From Acinetobacter kanungonis (GTDB taxonomy: Bacteria; Pseudomonadota; Gammaproteobacteria; Pseudomonadales; Moraxellaceae): a stretch of DNA of 64,000 nucleotides. Positions 26,260 to 34,764 of the stretch are shown here, in pieces. Numbering within the stretch: position 1 is the first letter of the stretch; each line of letters starts with the position of its first letter. The translations under genes were made by a program, and so were the position numbers. The stretch is taken from the NCBI RefSeq assembly GCF_009939195.1, contig NZ_JAACKC010000001.1:725390-789389 (forward strand), given 5' to 3'. The notes under the pieces are model-generated. The model had not been told where the DNA came from, ran no database searches, and saw only the letters and a program-made list of their open reading frames with translations.

Positions 26260-27942
26260 TTATTTCGGGTCATTTTTTGGCTGAACATCCACATCCTGTT
26301 CGGCTTCACCCGTAGAACCATAAGGATTATTCAATGGTTTTTGCTCAGGGTCGACCAGCAACTCATCAGGAACCACCTGCTCACCTTGAGACGGCGATTG
26401 AGATTGCGACGTTGTCGAACTGGTCATCATCGGTTCTGTTTTTAGCGTCTGATCTGTATTGTGTTGTTTCGCCTGTTTTTTGGCACAGTCTATCAAATCG
26501 CTAAGAATGCGTTCCGCAGGTTGACGTCCACCTAAACCGAAGGCTAAGGCAAAGGCGACAGCCACGGCTCCCAGCGTTAAACCAAAAGCAAGATTAACAA
26601 TGGAGTCGGCAATGCCCATGGCTTTTAAACCCATGGCAATCACCAGTCCCATAATCAGCACACGCACCAAATTGGCTAACCATAGCGAACTTTGATATTC
26701 ACCACGTTGCACAATATTGGCCACCAGATTTGCCAGCCAGAAACCAATCACCAAGATGACTGCACCCAATAGAATATTGGCACCAAACTGAATAAACATG
26801 GAGATTAAAAGACTGACTTGCTCTAGCCCCAAACGGTTCGCAGCTTCGGATACTGCAAACAGCATGGTGAAAAATACAATCAGATAACCCACGATACATG
26901 AAATTTTGGTCGAACCCAGAAAGCGCTGAATATCCAGTTTTGCTGGAATGTCGTCGACACCTGTTCCTGCCACCACATCTACCACCAAATTGGCGACAAA
27001 ACGTGACACCACATAGGCAATAATCAGAATCAGACCCGCTGCAATAATCTGCGGAATCGCATTCATAATTTCGTACAACATTGCAGTTGCAGGTTGTGAA
27101 ATGGAATCAATTCCGAGTGCTTCAAAAGCAATGATCAGTGCCGTAATAATCACGATGGCAAATACAAATGAACCCAGCACTTGCGCCAAGTTCGAGTTTT
27201 TAAACAGCCCGATTTTTTGTGCTTGGCTTTGCAGATCTAGACTACGTACCAATCCCTCTAAAATGCCGCGGACAATCTTCGCCAAAATATAGCCAACAAA
27301 GACAATCACAATGGCAATAAACAGATTTGGTAGATAGGAAATAACTTCATTCAACATATTTTGAATTGGGAACAGCAAGCCCGTCAAACCTAAAATTGAC
27401 AGCACAATTGGAAGAAATAATAACAAAATCAACCAATAGACAATCTCGCTGATGTTCTGACTGATGGGACTGACACCGACATCTTCACTCAGTTTTTCAT
27501 CCAGTTGCGTCCGATCCAGTAGCTTTTTCAACCCGACTTTCACTAAATTGGCAAAAATCCAGCCAATAAAAGCGACCGCAGCCGCAGCCAAAAGCTGAGG
27601 AATAAACAATAAGAACTGTTGAATCATGTTACTGAATGGACCACTGACACTGGTCAGGTTCAAGGCATTTAACGCACCAATCACGGCGATCAACAGCACA
27701 ATCCAAAACACAATTCTGGAAACGATATTTTCAATATTGGAACGGTGCCCTGTCGCACCTGAGAGTTTTTGATTGGTGCCCAATTTGGACAAGACCTTCT
27801 TCACCGCAGCGGCAATGACCAAGGCAATCACCCAGCCGATCAGCAAAATCGCAACTGCCGCCAAAATAGGATAGAACTGGTCCCAGAAATACCAGCCATG
27901 CATTTCAGGATTTCGCATCCCACCGTCAAAAAAATCATTCAT
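26260..27942 (-). CDS. CmpX-like mechanosensitive channel family protein
   Basis: 560 residues with several repeats of a membrane module: PQLLAAAAVAFIGWIFANLV, LPNLFIAIVIVFVGYILAKI, IPQIIAAGLILIIAYVVSRF and FGANILLGAVILVIGFWLAN. Each follows the (I/L)P.L..A...L.IG pattern of the TM-helix repeat seen in CmpX. A final MscS-like pore-lining segment, FGLTLGAVAVAFALAFGLGG, ends the membrane part. A hydrophilic C-terminal tail of about 85 residues follows. CmpX in Pseudomonas is an inner-membrane envelope-stress protein; channel activity here is not established. Confidence 0.85.
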   Translation of the reverse strand: MNDFFDGGMRNPEMHGWYFWDQFYPILAAVAILLIGWVIALVIAAAVKKVLSKLGTNQKLSGATGHRSNIENIVSRIVFWIVLLIAVIGALNALNLTSVSGPFSNMIQQFLLFIPQLLAAAAVAFIGWIFANLVKVGLKKLLDRTQLDEKLSEDVGVSPISQNISEIVYWLILLLFLPIVLSILGLTGLLFPIQNMLNEVISYLPNLFIAIVIVFVGYILAKIVRGILEGLVRSLDLQSQAQKIGLFKNSNLAQVLGSFVFAIVIITALIIAFEALGIDSISQPATAMLYEIMNAIPQIIAAGLILIIAYVVSRFVANLVVDVVAGTGVDDIPAKLDIQRFLGSTKISCIVGYLIVFFTMLFAVSEAANRLGLEQVSLLISMFIQFGANILLGAVILVIGFWLANLVANIVQRGEYQSSLWLANLVRVLIMGLVIAMGLKAMGIADSIVNLAFGLTLGAVAVAFALAFGLGGRQPAERILSDLIDCAKKQAKQHNTDQTLKTEPMMTSSTTSQSQSPSQGEQVVPDELLVDPEQKPLNNPYGSTGEAEQDVDVQPKNDPK

Positions 27943-28249
27943 GTGATCTTCCCTCTTTTTTATTTCTGCAAATTTTTCAGCTCATTTAAGGCTAAATTGT
28001 TATCTTGATTTAAAAGTCACGAGGTACTTATCCACCTTAGGATTTGTACTTTTTTTAATCAACACACATATGCATAATTACAACAAAAGGGAACACCCCA
28101 ATAGCAAAAAGCCCCAACTGGTTCAGTCAGAGCTTTTGTATCATCAAATTTAGAAACTTAAAAATATGCGTTTAACTCAAGAAAATTCACCGTGAATACT
28201 TGCATCGAACCCCATCCTCGTTTTCAAGGACAATCCCCGTTGCACATTC
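27943..28249. other. Non-coding gap before the CmpX-like gene
   Basis: About 307 bp without a credible ORF. It contains the terminator at 28105-28137 for the minus-strand genes to the right and the promoter region of the CmpX-like gene. I see nothing more. Confidence 0.45.
28105..28137 (-). terminator. Terminator downstream of the eut operon/49-aa ORF
   Basis: AAAAGC (28107-28112) / GCTTTT (28132-28137) with inner ACTG/CAGT pairing around a short loop and a non-pairing internal bulge. On the minus strand it ends in a T run. Confidence 0.65.
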
Positions 28250-28399
28250 CTAATTTGGCGTTCCGCTTGAGAGCATGTACACCACAAGTGCTAAGAAAAA
28301 GATACCGACTAAGATAAGCATGTACACTGGTAAGCGTTTTTTTTGTCTTATTTCTTCAGCACTCGTGACATGAGGCGGTTTATTGAAATCATGTACCAT
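28250..28399 (-). CDS. Small single-pass membrane protein (49 aa)
   Basis: A 49-residue ORF: hydrophilic MVHDFNKPPHVTSAEEIRQK, basic KKR, then one helix PVYMLILVGIFFLALVVYML and a short tail. The RBS GAGGGG is 3 nt before the ATG. It lies 156 bp after eutC in the same direction and upstream of a terminator, so it may be in the eut transcript or stand alone. No family is recognised. Confidence 0.65.
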   Translation of the reverse strand: MVHDFNKPPHVTSAEEIRQKKRLPVYMLILVGIFFLALVVYMLSSGTPN

Positions 28400-28555
28400 G
28401 GTCCCCTCACTATGTTCATCCCTTGTTGAATTTTTATACTATCAACAAAAAATATAAAGTTGTGTGAAGAAGCATTATGAGATCGTGAGCGCTTGTAAAT
28501 CATTTGTAGATCAAGCAGCTTCATGAATTATCACCGCTGACTTTAGTCACTTATT

Positions 28556-29377
28556 TCAAAAAATACCATACGGTAATTGCACTTGCCCCTGCTCAATCAC
28601 CATTTCATGCTCATCTTTTAAATCGACCCCAGAAAGCTGCAGTTGTTCAGACTTGCGCATCAATGCCATTAAGCGTTGCACGGCGGTCACTTCATCCAGT
28701 CCTGCAGGGCGGACATTGGAAATACAGTTGCGCATGGCATCATGACACCCTTTTTGGGCTTGCCAGGTATAGTAGATGCCCATGCTATCTGGCGAGCTCA
28801 ACCCGGGGCGTTCCCCAATCAGCATCACCAGCATTTTCGCCTGCAAGATTTGTGCAATTTCATCGCCCAAGGCAACGCGGCTGCCCGTCGCAATGACCAC
28901 AGGTGCAACTGTCCAGCCTTGCTGTACACACGCGGCTTGCAGTTTGACAAGCAAACTGACGGCATTATCTTCAATTGCCCGTGCAGACAAACCATCACCT
29001 GCCACAATCAAGACATCAAAGGGCTGTTGACCTGTTTCGAATTGCATCGTTTTAAGCATTTGCCTTGAAACTTCGGATAGCTCTCGTCCTAAATCGGGAC
29101 GTTTCAGATAGGTGTCTTTATCTAGCGCACAACTGCTGACCTGTACGAATGTGATCTGCTGTTGTTGCAACTGCTGACTTAACATCTCCAGATCTAGCGG
29201 TTTTAATACGGCATCTTTGGCTTGGGCATGTGCCAATTGAAACTCTAACAGTGGACGCGTCGGCAGGCTGCCCCCTGTCCGCCCCAACGCAATTCTGGCA
29301 TCGGTAAACTGTTTCAGTTGTTCCCAACTGTTTTTCTCAAACCGCGGGGTATATTGCACATCATAATGTAGTTTCAT
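28556..29377 (-). CDS. eutC: Ethanolamine ammonia-lyase small subunit
   Basis: 273 residues from the ATG at 29377, which has GGGGGAG 4 nt upstream and sits 14 bp after eutB. Family features: LKQFTDARIALGRTGGSLPT, FDVLIVAGDGLSARAIEDNA, IGERPGLSSPDSMGIYYTW and the Cys pair in KGCHDAMRNCISNVRP. With EutB it forms the adenosylcobalamin-dependent lyase that splits ethanolamine to acetaldehyde and ammonia. A longer frame back to 29440 overlaps eutB and lacks an RBS. Confidence 0.95.
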   Translation of the reverse strand: MKLHYDVQYTPRFEKNSWEQLKQFTDARIALGRTGGSLPTRPLLEFQLAHAQAKDAVLKPLDLEMLSQQLQQQQITFVQVSSCALDKDTYLKRPDLGRELSEVSRQMLKTMQFETGQQPFDVLIVAGDGLSARAIEDNAVSLLVKLQAACVQQGWTVAPVVIATGSRVALGDEIAQILQAKMLVMLIGERPGLSSPDSMGIYYTWQAQKGCHDAMRNCISNVRPAGLDEVTAVQRLMALMRKSEQLQLSGVDLKDEHEMVIEQGQVQLPYGIF

Positions 29378-29391
29378 CAAGCTCCCCCAAA

Positions 29392-30786
29392 CTATGACAG
29401 CAGCAAGCGCGAGAATTTTTCGGGCATCTGCTGTGGCCATTCCAGCAGTGAAGATTGCTGTTTCAAAATGCCTTGCTGTTCTAACCAGTATGCAAATTCA
29501 GGTGCGGGCGATAGCCCCAACAACTGGCGAATATAGAGGGCATCATGGAAAGAAGTGGTTTGATAATTCAGCATCACATCATCTGAACCCGGAATGCCCA
29601 TAATAAAGTTAATCCCCGCATTGGCTAAGAGGGTCAGCAATACATCCATATCATCCTGATCGGCATCGGCATGGTTGGTATAACAAATATCACAACCCAT
29701 TGGCACCCCCAGTAACTTGCCGCAGAAATGATCTTCCAAACCTGCCCGAATAATCTGTTTACCGTTATAGAGATATTCTGGACCAATAAAACCTACCACG
29801 GTATTGACCAGAAAAGGATGATATTTACGTGCCACTGCATAAGCTCGGGCTTCGATGGTTTGCTGATCTACCCCATGATGGGTTTGGCTGGACAATGCAC
29901 TGCCCTGACCCGTTTCAAAATACATGACATTCTGACCCACCGTACCCCGTTTTAAGCTCAGGGCTGCTTCATATCCTTCTTGCAATAACGCTAGATTAAT
30001 CCCAAAAGCGCTATTGGCTTGTTCCGTGCCTGCAATGGACTGGAACATCAAATCAATCGGCACATTTTTATTGGCCAGTTGAATACCCGAGCTGACATGG
30101 GTCAGCACACAAGACTGGGTAGGGATGTCGTATTCATGAATAATGTAATCCAGCAGCTTGAGCAGTTCTGACAGATTCTGCAAGTTATCTGTGGCAGGGT
30201 TAATGCCAATCACGGCATCGCCATTGCCATACATCAAACCATCCAAAATGCTGGCAGAAATTCCCAGTACATCATCGGTCGGATGATTGGGCTGTAAGCG
30301 GGTCGAGAGGTGCCCTTCCAAGCCAATGGTATTGCGGAATTGGGTAATCACACGGCATTTTTTCGCCACCAGAATCAAATCCTGATTACGCATAATCTTG
30401 CTGACGGCTGCCACCATTTCTGGCGTTAAACCCATCTGTAGCGCAGTCAATTTTTCAGTCGTAGCATCCGCACTCAATAACCAATTCCGCAGATCTCCCA
30501 CCGTGAAGTGGGAGATAGGATAAAATGCCTCGGCATCATGTTCATCTAAAATTAATCGGGTCACTTCATCCTGTTCATACGGAATCAAGGCTTCGTTCAA
30601 AAACTGTTTTAAGGGGACATCTGCCAAGCACATTTGCGCCGCGACACGTTCCGTCGCATCTTGCGCAGCAATGCCTGCTAACTGATCTCCCGAACGTTCA
30701 GGTGTGGCTTTGGCCATGAGTGTTCTCAAATCTGCAAAAACATAATGCTGATGTGCGACATTAATCCGATAGCTCACTCCCCACAC
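29392..30786 (-). CDS. eutB: Ethanolamine ammonia-lyase large subunit
   Basis: 464 residues, close to the 453 of E. coli EutB. It carries ATPERSGDQLAGIAAQDATE, EVTRLILDEHDAEAFYP, VIGINPATDN and VGFIGPEYLYNGKQIIRAGL, conserved in the catalytic TIM barrel. It binds ethanolamine and, with EutC, adenosylcobalamin. No microcompartment shell genes or EutA reactivase occur beside it, so acetaldehyde is made in the cytosol. It lies 4 bp after the permease gene. Confidence 0.96.
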   Translation of the reverse strand: MWGVSYRINVAHQHYVFADLRTLMAKATPERSGDQLAGIAAQDATERVAAQMCLADVPLKQFLNEALIPYEQDEVTRLILDEHDAEAFYPISHFTVGDLRNWLLSADATTEKLTALQMGLTPEMVAAVSKIMRNQDLILVAKKCRVITQFRNTIGLEGHLSTRLQPNHPTDDVLGISASILDGLMYGNGDAVIGINPATDNLQNLSELLKLLDYIIHEYDIPTQSCVLTHVSSGIQLANKNVPIDLMFQSIAGTEQANSAFGINLALLQEGYEAALSLKRGTVGQNVMYFETGQGSALSSQTHHGVDQQTIEARAYAVARKYHPFLVNTVVGFIGPEYLYNGKQIIRAGLEDHFCGKLLGVPMGCDICYTNHADADQDDMDVLLTLLANAGINFIMGIPGSDDVMLNYQTTSFHDALYIRQLLGLSPAPEFAYWLEQQGILKQQSSLLEWPQQMPEKFSRLLLS

Positions 30787-30789
30787 TCC

Positions 30790-32235
30790 TTAGCTATTTA
30801 ATTCTTGTTCTGCGGCTTGGATATTGGCAAATTCTTCTTCTGGGGTGCCTGCGACCAAATGATGACGGCTGTAGATCAAGAAATACAGGATAAACACCGC
30901 ATAAATGGCTGCCGCCATAAACCAGACTTTCGGATCCACCACAAAGCCTGCAACCGTCGCAATTGCCGCCAAAACCAAAGCAATTGAAGCGGTCACAATC
31001 CCGCCAGGTGCTTTGTAGGGACGGGGCAGATTCGGTTTGGCAATTTTCAATTTAATGTACGCCATCATCATCAATACATAGGAAATGGTAGCACCAAAAA
31101 CTGCCATCAAAATCAGTAAATCCCCCTCTCCCGATAAAGACAGCATAAACCCAATCACCCCAGGAATAATGATGGCTAAATGAGGTGCGTGGTTTTTATT
31201 TGTTAATGAAAGTTTCTTTGGTAAATAACCTGCACGGGACAGGGCAAAAATCTGACGGGAATAAGCATAAATAATCGAGAAGAAACTGGCGATCAAACCT
31301 GCCAGACCCACAAAGTTAACAAAACCTGCCAGCCACGTATTTTCCCCATACACCACTTTTAAGGCATCAACCAAAGGTGCCCCTGATTCTTTCAGGCTAT
31401 CCGCGCCTGCTGCACCTGCGCCCAAGAACAAAATTGCCAAAGCAAACACCGCTAAAATCAGCATTGAACCGATCAAACCACGCGGTAAAGATTTATGCGG
31501 CTCCTTGGCTTCTTCTGCCGCCAAAGGCACGCCTTCCACCGCTAAGAAAAACCAGATGGCATAAGGCACAGCCGCCCAAATCCCCAAATAGCCCAAAGGT
31601 AAAAAGGCACTTGCCCCAGCCGCATCGGCTTTAACAGGAATATCCAATAATTTCTGACTGTCAAAATGAGGGAACATTGCTGCAATAAAGACCAACAATG
31701 CCACGGCTGCCACTGCAGTTATGATGAAGATAATTTTTAAGGCTTCCCCTGCACCTTTTAGGTGAATCCCCATGAAGAATAGATAGCAGAGTAAATAGAC
31801 GAACCATCCGCCAATCCCAAATAGAGATTCACAATAGGCACCGATGAATACAGCAATGGCTGCGGGTGCGATGGCATATTCAATCAGAATCGCAGTGCCT
31901 GTTAAATAGCCACCCAAAGGTCCAAAGGCAGTCCGTGCAAAGCTATAGCCTCCACCTGCCGTCGGCAGCATGGTCGACATCTCCGACATGGCTAAACACA
32001 TACATAAATACATAATTGCGACAATGATGGTGGCAATGAACATGCCGCCCCAGCCACCTTGTGCTAAGCCAAAGTTCCAGCCAGCAAAGTCACCCGAAAT
32101 GACATAGGCAACCCCAAGCCCAATTAACAGTAACCACCCTACCGCGCCTTGTTTGAGTTTGCGCTGTGCAAAATACTCACTATTGGCATGATGATGGGGA
32201 TTAGCTTCTGCAACGACACTTTTAACATTTGACAT
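30790..32235 (-). CDS. eat: Ethanolamine permease
   Basis: 481 residues with 12 membrane segments, APC superfamily. The N-terminal AVGWLLLIGLGVAYVISGDF, GWNFGLAQGGWGGMFIATII, and AGGGYSFARTAFGPLGGYLTG match the ethanolamine permease subfamily found with eutBC in Pseudomonas and Acinetobacter. It opens the operon, so uptake and cleavage are co-expressed. GAGGT lies just before the ATG at 32235; an upstream in-frame GTG at 32241 has none. Confidence 0.93.
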   Translation of the reverse strand: MSNVKSVVAEANPHHHANSEYFAQRKLKQGAVGWLLLIGLGVAYVISGDFAGWNFGLAQGGWGGMFIATIIVAIMYLCMCLAMSEMSTMLPTAGGGYSFARTAFGPLGGYLTGTAILIEYAIAPAAIAVFIGAYCESLFGIGGWFVYLLCYLFFMGIHLKGAGEALKIIFIITAVAAVALLVFIAAMFPHFDSQKLLDIPVKADAAGASAFLPLGYLGIWAAVPYAIWFFLAVEGVPLAAEEAKEPHKSLPRGLIGSMLILAVFALAILFLGAGAAGADSLKESGAPLVDALKVVYGENTWLAGFVNFVGLAGLIASFFSIIYAYSRQIFALSRAGYLPKKLSLTNKNHAPHLAIIIPGVIGFMLSLSGEGDLLILMAVFGATISYVLMMMAYIKLKIAKPNLPRPYKAPGGIVTASIALVLAAIATVAGFVVDPKVWFMAAAIYAVFILYFLIYSRHHLVAGTPEEEFANIQAAEQELNS

Positions 32236-32260
32236 AAGCACCTCGACCTCGCTAGATACT

Positions 32261-32319
32261 TAAATCCAATGCATAAGCTGTACCAGTTTTGACTTTTAGG
32301 TCAAAATGATTTGGATTTA
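32261..32319. promoter_or_regulatory. Nested inverted repeat upstream of the ethanolamine operon
   Basis: Outer arms TAAATCCAA (32261-32269) / TTGGATTTA (32311-32319) enclose inner arms TTTTGAC (32287-32293) / GTCAAAA (32300-32306). All lie within 85 bp upstream of the permease start. This is probably the binding site(s) of the regulator; no regulator gene is in the window. Confidence 0.6.
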
Positions 32320-32485
32320 TACGAGAAATCAGTGTCTTATCTTAGATGCCAAAATTCGCGCTTTTTCCTCGCGTGTGAATGACTCAGGGAAGCCCAGCAC
32401 CCACAAAGAATATGTAACCAATCTGCCGCATGAATGTGAAATTGGAGTATAATCACGCACCTCGTTTTGAATGCTCCTAATCCTT

Positions 32486-32908
32486 ATGGCGTATAGTCAA
32501 CAGAGTGTCACACTTGATCTTGACACCGACGTCACACATCAATGTGCACTACACTACACACGTGATCAGCATCTGATTGGTATTATTGAATTTACCAAGC
32601 CAAGCTATGTGCTGAAATGGGGTGATTTAGAATATTTCCGTCGTCGTACCGAAGAATTTTCCGTCATGCCATTCCCAGAATGTGTGAATGCCATGATTGT
32701 GGATATTCGTAATATCGCCGCATTTCTGGACAATGAAGTTCCGATTCTGCCGTGGCGTTTAGTGGAAGAAGAATGCCCTGTCCGTTTAGTGGTTCCGCAT
32801 GACCGTTTGGAATATTATGCGGGCTTCTTTGAACCAACATGGCTCAGCACTGATTTAGACAGTGCCATCTATGAAATCCGAGATTTCATGGATATGTTTG
32901 TTCACTAA
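32486..32908 (+). CDS. Hypothetical protein, conserved-looking
   Basis: 140 residues, no signal peptide or membrane helix. Rich in Trp/Tyr/Phe and acidic residues (YVLKWGDLEYFRRRTEEFS, NEVPILPWRLVEEECPVR, YYAGFFEPTWLSTDLDSA). The pattern of short strands and helices suggests a compact cytosolic alpha/beta protein, with some STAS-like feel but no clear match. The ATG at 32486 lacks a strong RBS; an upstream in-frame start is possible. Its codon use resembles its neighbours and a terminator follows, so it is likely real. Confidence 0.75.
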   Translation: MAYSQQSVTLDLDTDVTHQCALHYTRDQHLIGIIEFTKPSYVLKWGDLEYFRRRTEEFSVMPFPECVNAMIVDIRNIAAFLDNEVPILPWRLVEEECPVRLVVPHDRLEYYAGFFEPTWLSTDLDSAIYEIRDFMDMFVH

Positions 32909-32921
32909 GTTTAAGCAATAA

Positions 32922-32948
32922 AAAAATCCTCCATTTGGGAGGATTTTT
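32922..32948 (+). terminator. Terminator between the hypothetical gene and fpr
   Basis: An 11-bp stem AAAAATCCTCC / GGAGGATTTTT (32922-32932 with 32938-32948), loop ATTTG. T and A runs on both sides suggest use by both converging genes. Confidence 0.9.
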
Positions 32949-32988
32949 CATTTTAGACTCAGCCATTCCATCTGAATGACTTTGGCAC

Positions 32989-33750
32989 TTACCAGTAATT
33001 TTCGACCGCAATATTGCCTTCACCACGGCGATTCATGGTTAAACCGCGTGCTTTTAATGCTTCTTTGGTGTCTTCCACCATTTGCGGATTACCACACAAC
33101 ATCACATGACTGGTTGCAGGATTCAACTGGCAGCCAACTGCCTGTTCAAGTGCACCATTCTCAATCAATATCGGCAAACGCTCATGTAAAGCCGCTTGCG
33201 GATCACGGGTCACAATCGGCACAAATTTAAAGCCTGTATGCCCTTCACCAAAAGTCTGCGCAATCTCTTGAATACGCTCTACATAAGCCAATTCGGAAGC
33301 AGTGCGAACACTATAGACCAAATGAATATGTTGATATTTGCTCCATGTGTCAAAGTCTTGCAGCATGGACACAAAAGGCGCCAAGCCCGTGCCTGTCGCC
33401 AACAGCCATAAGTCCTGAGGCAATGGCAACTGATAACGGGTCAGCGTCAAGAATCCGTAAGGGATTTTCTCTAAATACAGTTCATCGTCCACTTGCAAGT
33501 GTTGCAAGTTGGAGGTAAAGGCCCCATCGGGTACCACGATTGAAAAGAATTCCAAGGTTTCGTCAAACGGTGAGGACACAATTGAATACGCACGAACCAC
33601 CAATTCATCCCCGACTTTTAAACCAATACGGGCAAATTGACCTGCGGTAAACTTAAAATGTGCAGGACGTGTCATGGTGAAACTAAATAAAGTATTGGTC
33701 CAACGCTGAACAGATAAAACCTTTTCTACGCTAAATTTTTCAATTGACAT
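32989..33750 (-). CDS. fpr: Ferredoxin--NADP+ reductase
   Basis: 253 residues. FAD-binding RAYS at 53-56 (RxYS motif), NADP-binding GTGLAP at 120-125, CGNPQM near 217, and the terminal VENYW typical of bacterial Fpr of the Pseudomonas/Azotobacter type. It moves electrons between NADPH and ferredoxin/flavodoxin in the cytosol, supporting iron-sulfur repair and oxidative-stress defence. It is divergent from a LysR gene that is finR-like, as in Pseudomonas. Confidence 0.95.
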   Translation of the reverse strand: MSIEKFSVEKVLSVQRWTNTLFSFTMTRPAHFKFTAGQFARIGLKVGDELVVRAYSIVSSPFDETLEFFSIVVPDGAFTSNLQHLQVDDELYLEKIPYGFLTLTRYQLPLPQDLWLLATGTGLAPFVSMLQDFDTWSKYQHIHLVYSVRTASELAYVERIQEIAQTFGEGHTGFKFVPIVTRDPQAALHERLPILIENGALEQAVGCQLNPATSHVMLCGNPQMVEDTKEALKARGLTMNRRGEGNIAVENYW

Positions 33751-33835
33751 GATTTCGACGTGGCATCAAAGACTGCGCTCATGTTAGCATGACAATATAA
33801 TTTATTAATATTTTTTAAATGTTAAGGCTACATTC

Positions 33836-34714
33836 ATGCGCATGACTTTACGCCAATTGGCTGTTTTTGTAGCAGTCGCTCAGGAAGGCACCGTGACTAA
33901 AGCCAGTGACGCGGTGAAGTTGACTCAAAGTGCTGCAAGTATGGCACTGGCAGATCTGGAAGATGGTTTAGGGGCGCCACTGTTTGACCGCTTAGGTAAA
34001 CGTCTGCAATTGAATGATTTAGGTCGCTTTCTTTTGCCTCAAGCCCTTGAAATTCTGGGTCGCTGTGAAGCCTTTGAACAAGCGGCTAAAGGCGAGTTAC
34101 AAAGTATCGATTTGCGTTTAGGGGCAACCTTAACCATTAGCGATTACTTAATGCCTGACCTGATGGCCAACTTTTTACAAATTCAACCGCAAGCACATTT
34201 ACAACTGCAAGTTGGCAATACTCGCCAGATGATTGAAGCGGTAAATCAATTCCAGTTGGATTTAGCCCTGATTGAAGGTTCTTGTCATTTACCCCAATTG
34301 CAATGCATCCATTGGCGTGATGATGAACTAGCGGTATGTTGTGCACCAGATCATCCTCTGGCTCGTTTGAATCGCGAATTGAGTCCTGCCGATTTTGATC
34401 ATGTCGAATGGATTTTGCGTGAAGAAGGTTCAGGTACACGTGAGGTGTTTGACAATGCCATCTTGCAAGACTTGCCTGATGCCAATATTCGTTTAACACT
34501 TGGGCATAACGAAGCTATTTTAAAGATTGTGGCAGGTGGTTTGGGTATGTCCTGTATCTCGAAGCTTGCCATTGAACCGTTACAAGAGAAAGGCCAATTG
34601 GTGGTGCTCAATACCCCATTCTGGCAACTTTCCCGTCCTTTATTCATGTTAGTACATCGTCAAAAGTATCAAGGACCAGGCTTAAAAGCCTTTATGAAAT
34701 TCTGTGAAGGTTAA
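33836..34714 (+). CDS. finR: LysR-family regulator, FinR-like
   Basis: 292 residues. N-terminal winged HTH MTLRQLAVFVAVAQEGTVTK, with LTQSAASMALADLE, then the periplasmic-binding-like effector domain (EEGSGTRE; LGMSCISKLAI). In Pseudomonas the divergent finR activates fprA under superoxide and redox stress. The same divergent arrangement here (85-bp gap) supports the assignment. The gene could also be a generic CysB/CbbR-like LysR; the context is the main evidence for FinR. A perfect palindromic terminator ends it. Confidence 0.78.
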   Translation: MRMTLRQLAVFVAVAQEGTVTKASDAVKLTQSAASMALADLEDGLGAPLFDRLGKRLQLNDLGRFLLPQALEILGRCEAFEQAAKGELQSIDLRLGATLTISDYLMPDLMANFLQIQPQAHLQLQVGNTRQMIEAVNQFQLDLALIEGSCHLPQLQCIHWRDDELAVCCAPDHPLARLNRELSPADFDHVEWILREEGSGTREVFDNAILQDLPDANIRLTLGHNEAILKIVAGGLGMSCISKLAIEPLQEKGQLVVLNTPFWQLSRPLFMLVHRQKYQGPGLKAFMKFCEG

Positions 34715-34725
34715 TCCGCTAGTGT

Positions 34726-34753
34726 AAAAATACTCCCAGCTGGGAGTATTTTT
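34726..34753. terminator. Perfect palindromic bidirectional terminator
   Basis: AAAAATACTCCCA-GC-TGGGAGTATTTTT, a 28-nt perfect palindrome with A and T tracts, between the LysR gene and the converging cold-shock/excalibur gene. Confidence 0.92.
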
Positions 34754-34764
34754 ATGCTTGCTAT

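Noticed and set aside
32236..32485. Cobalamin riboswitch before the ethanolamine operon
   Set aside because: No B12-box or matching secondary structure could be seen; only inverted repeats.
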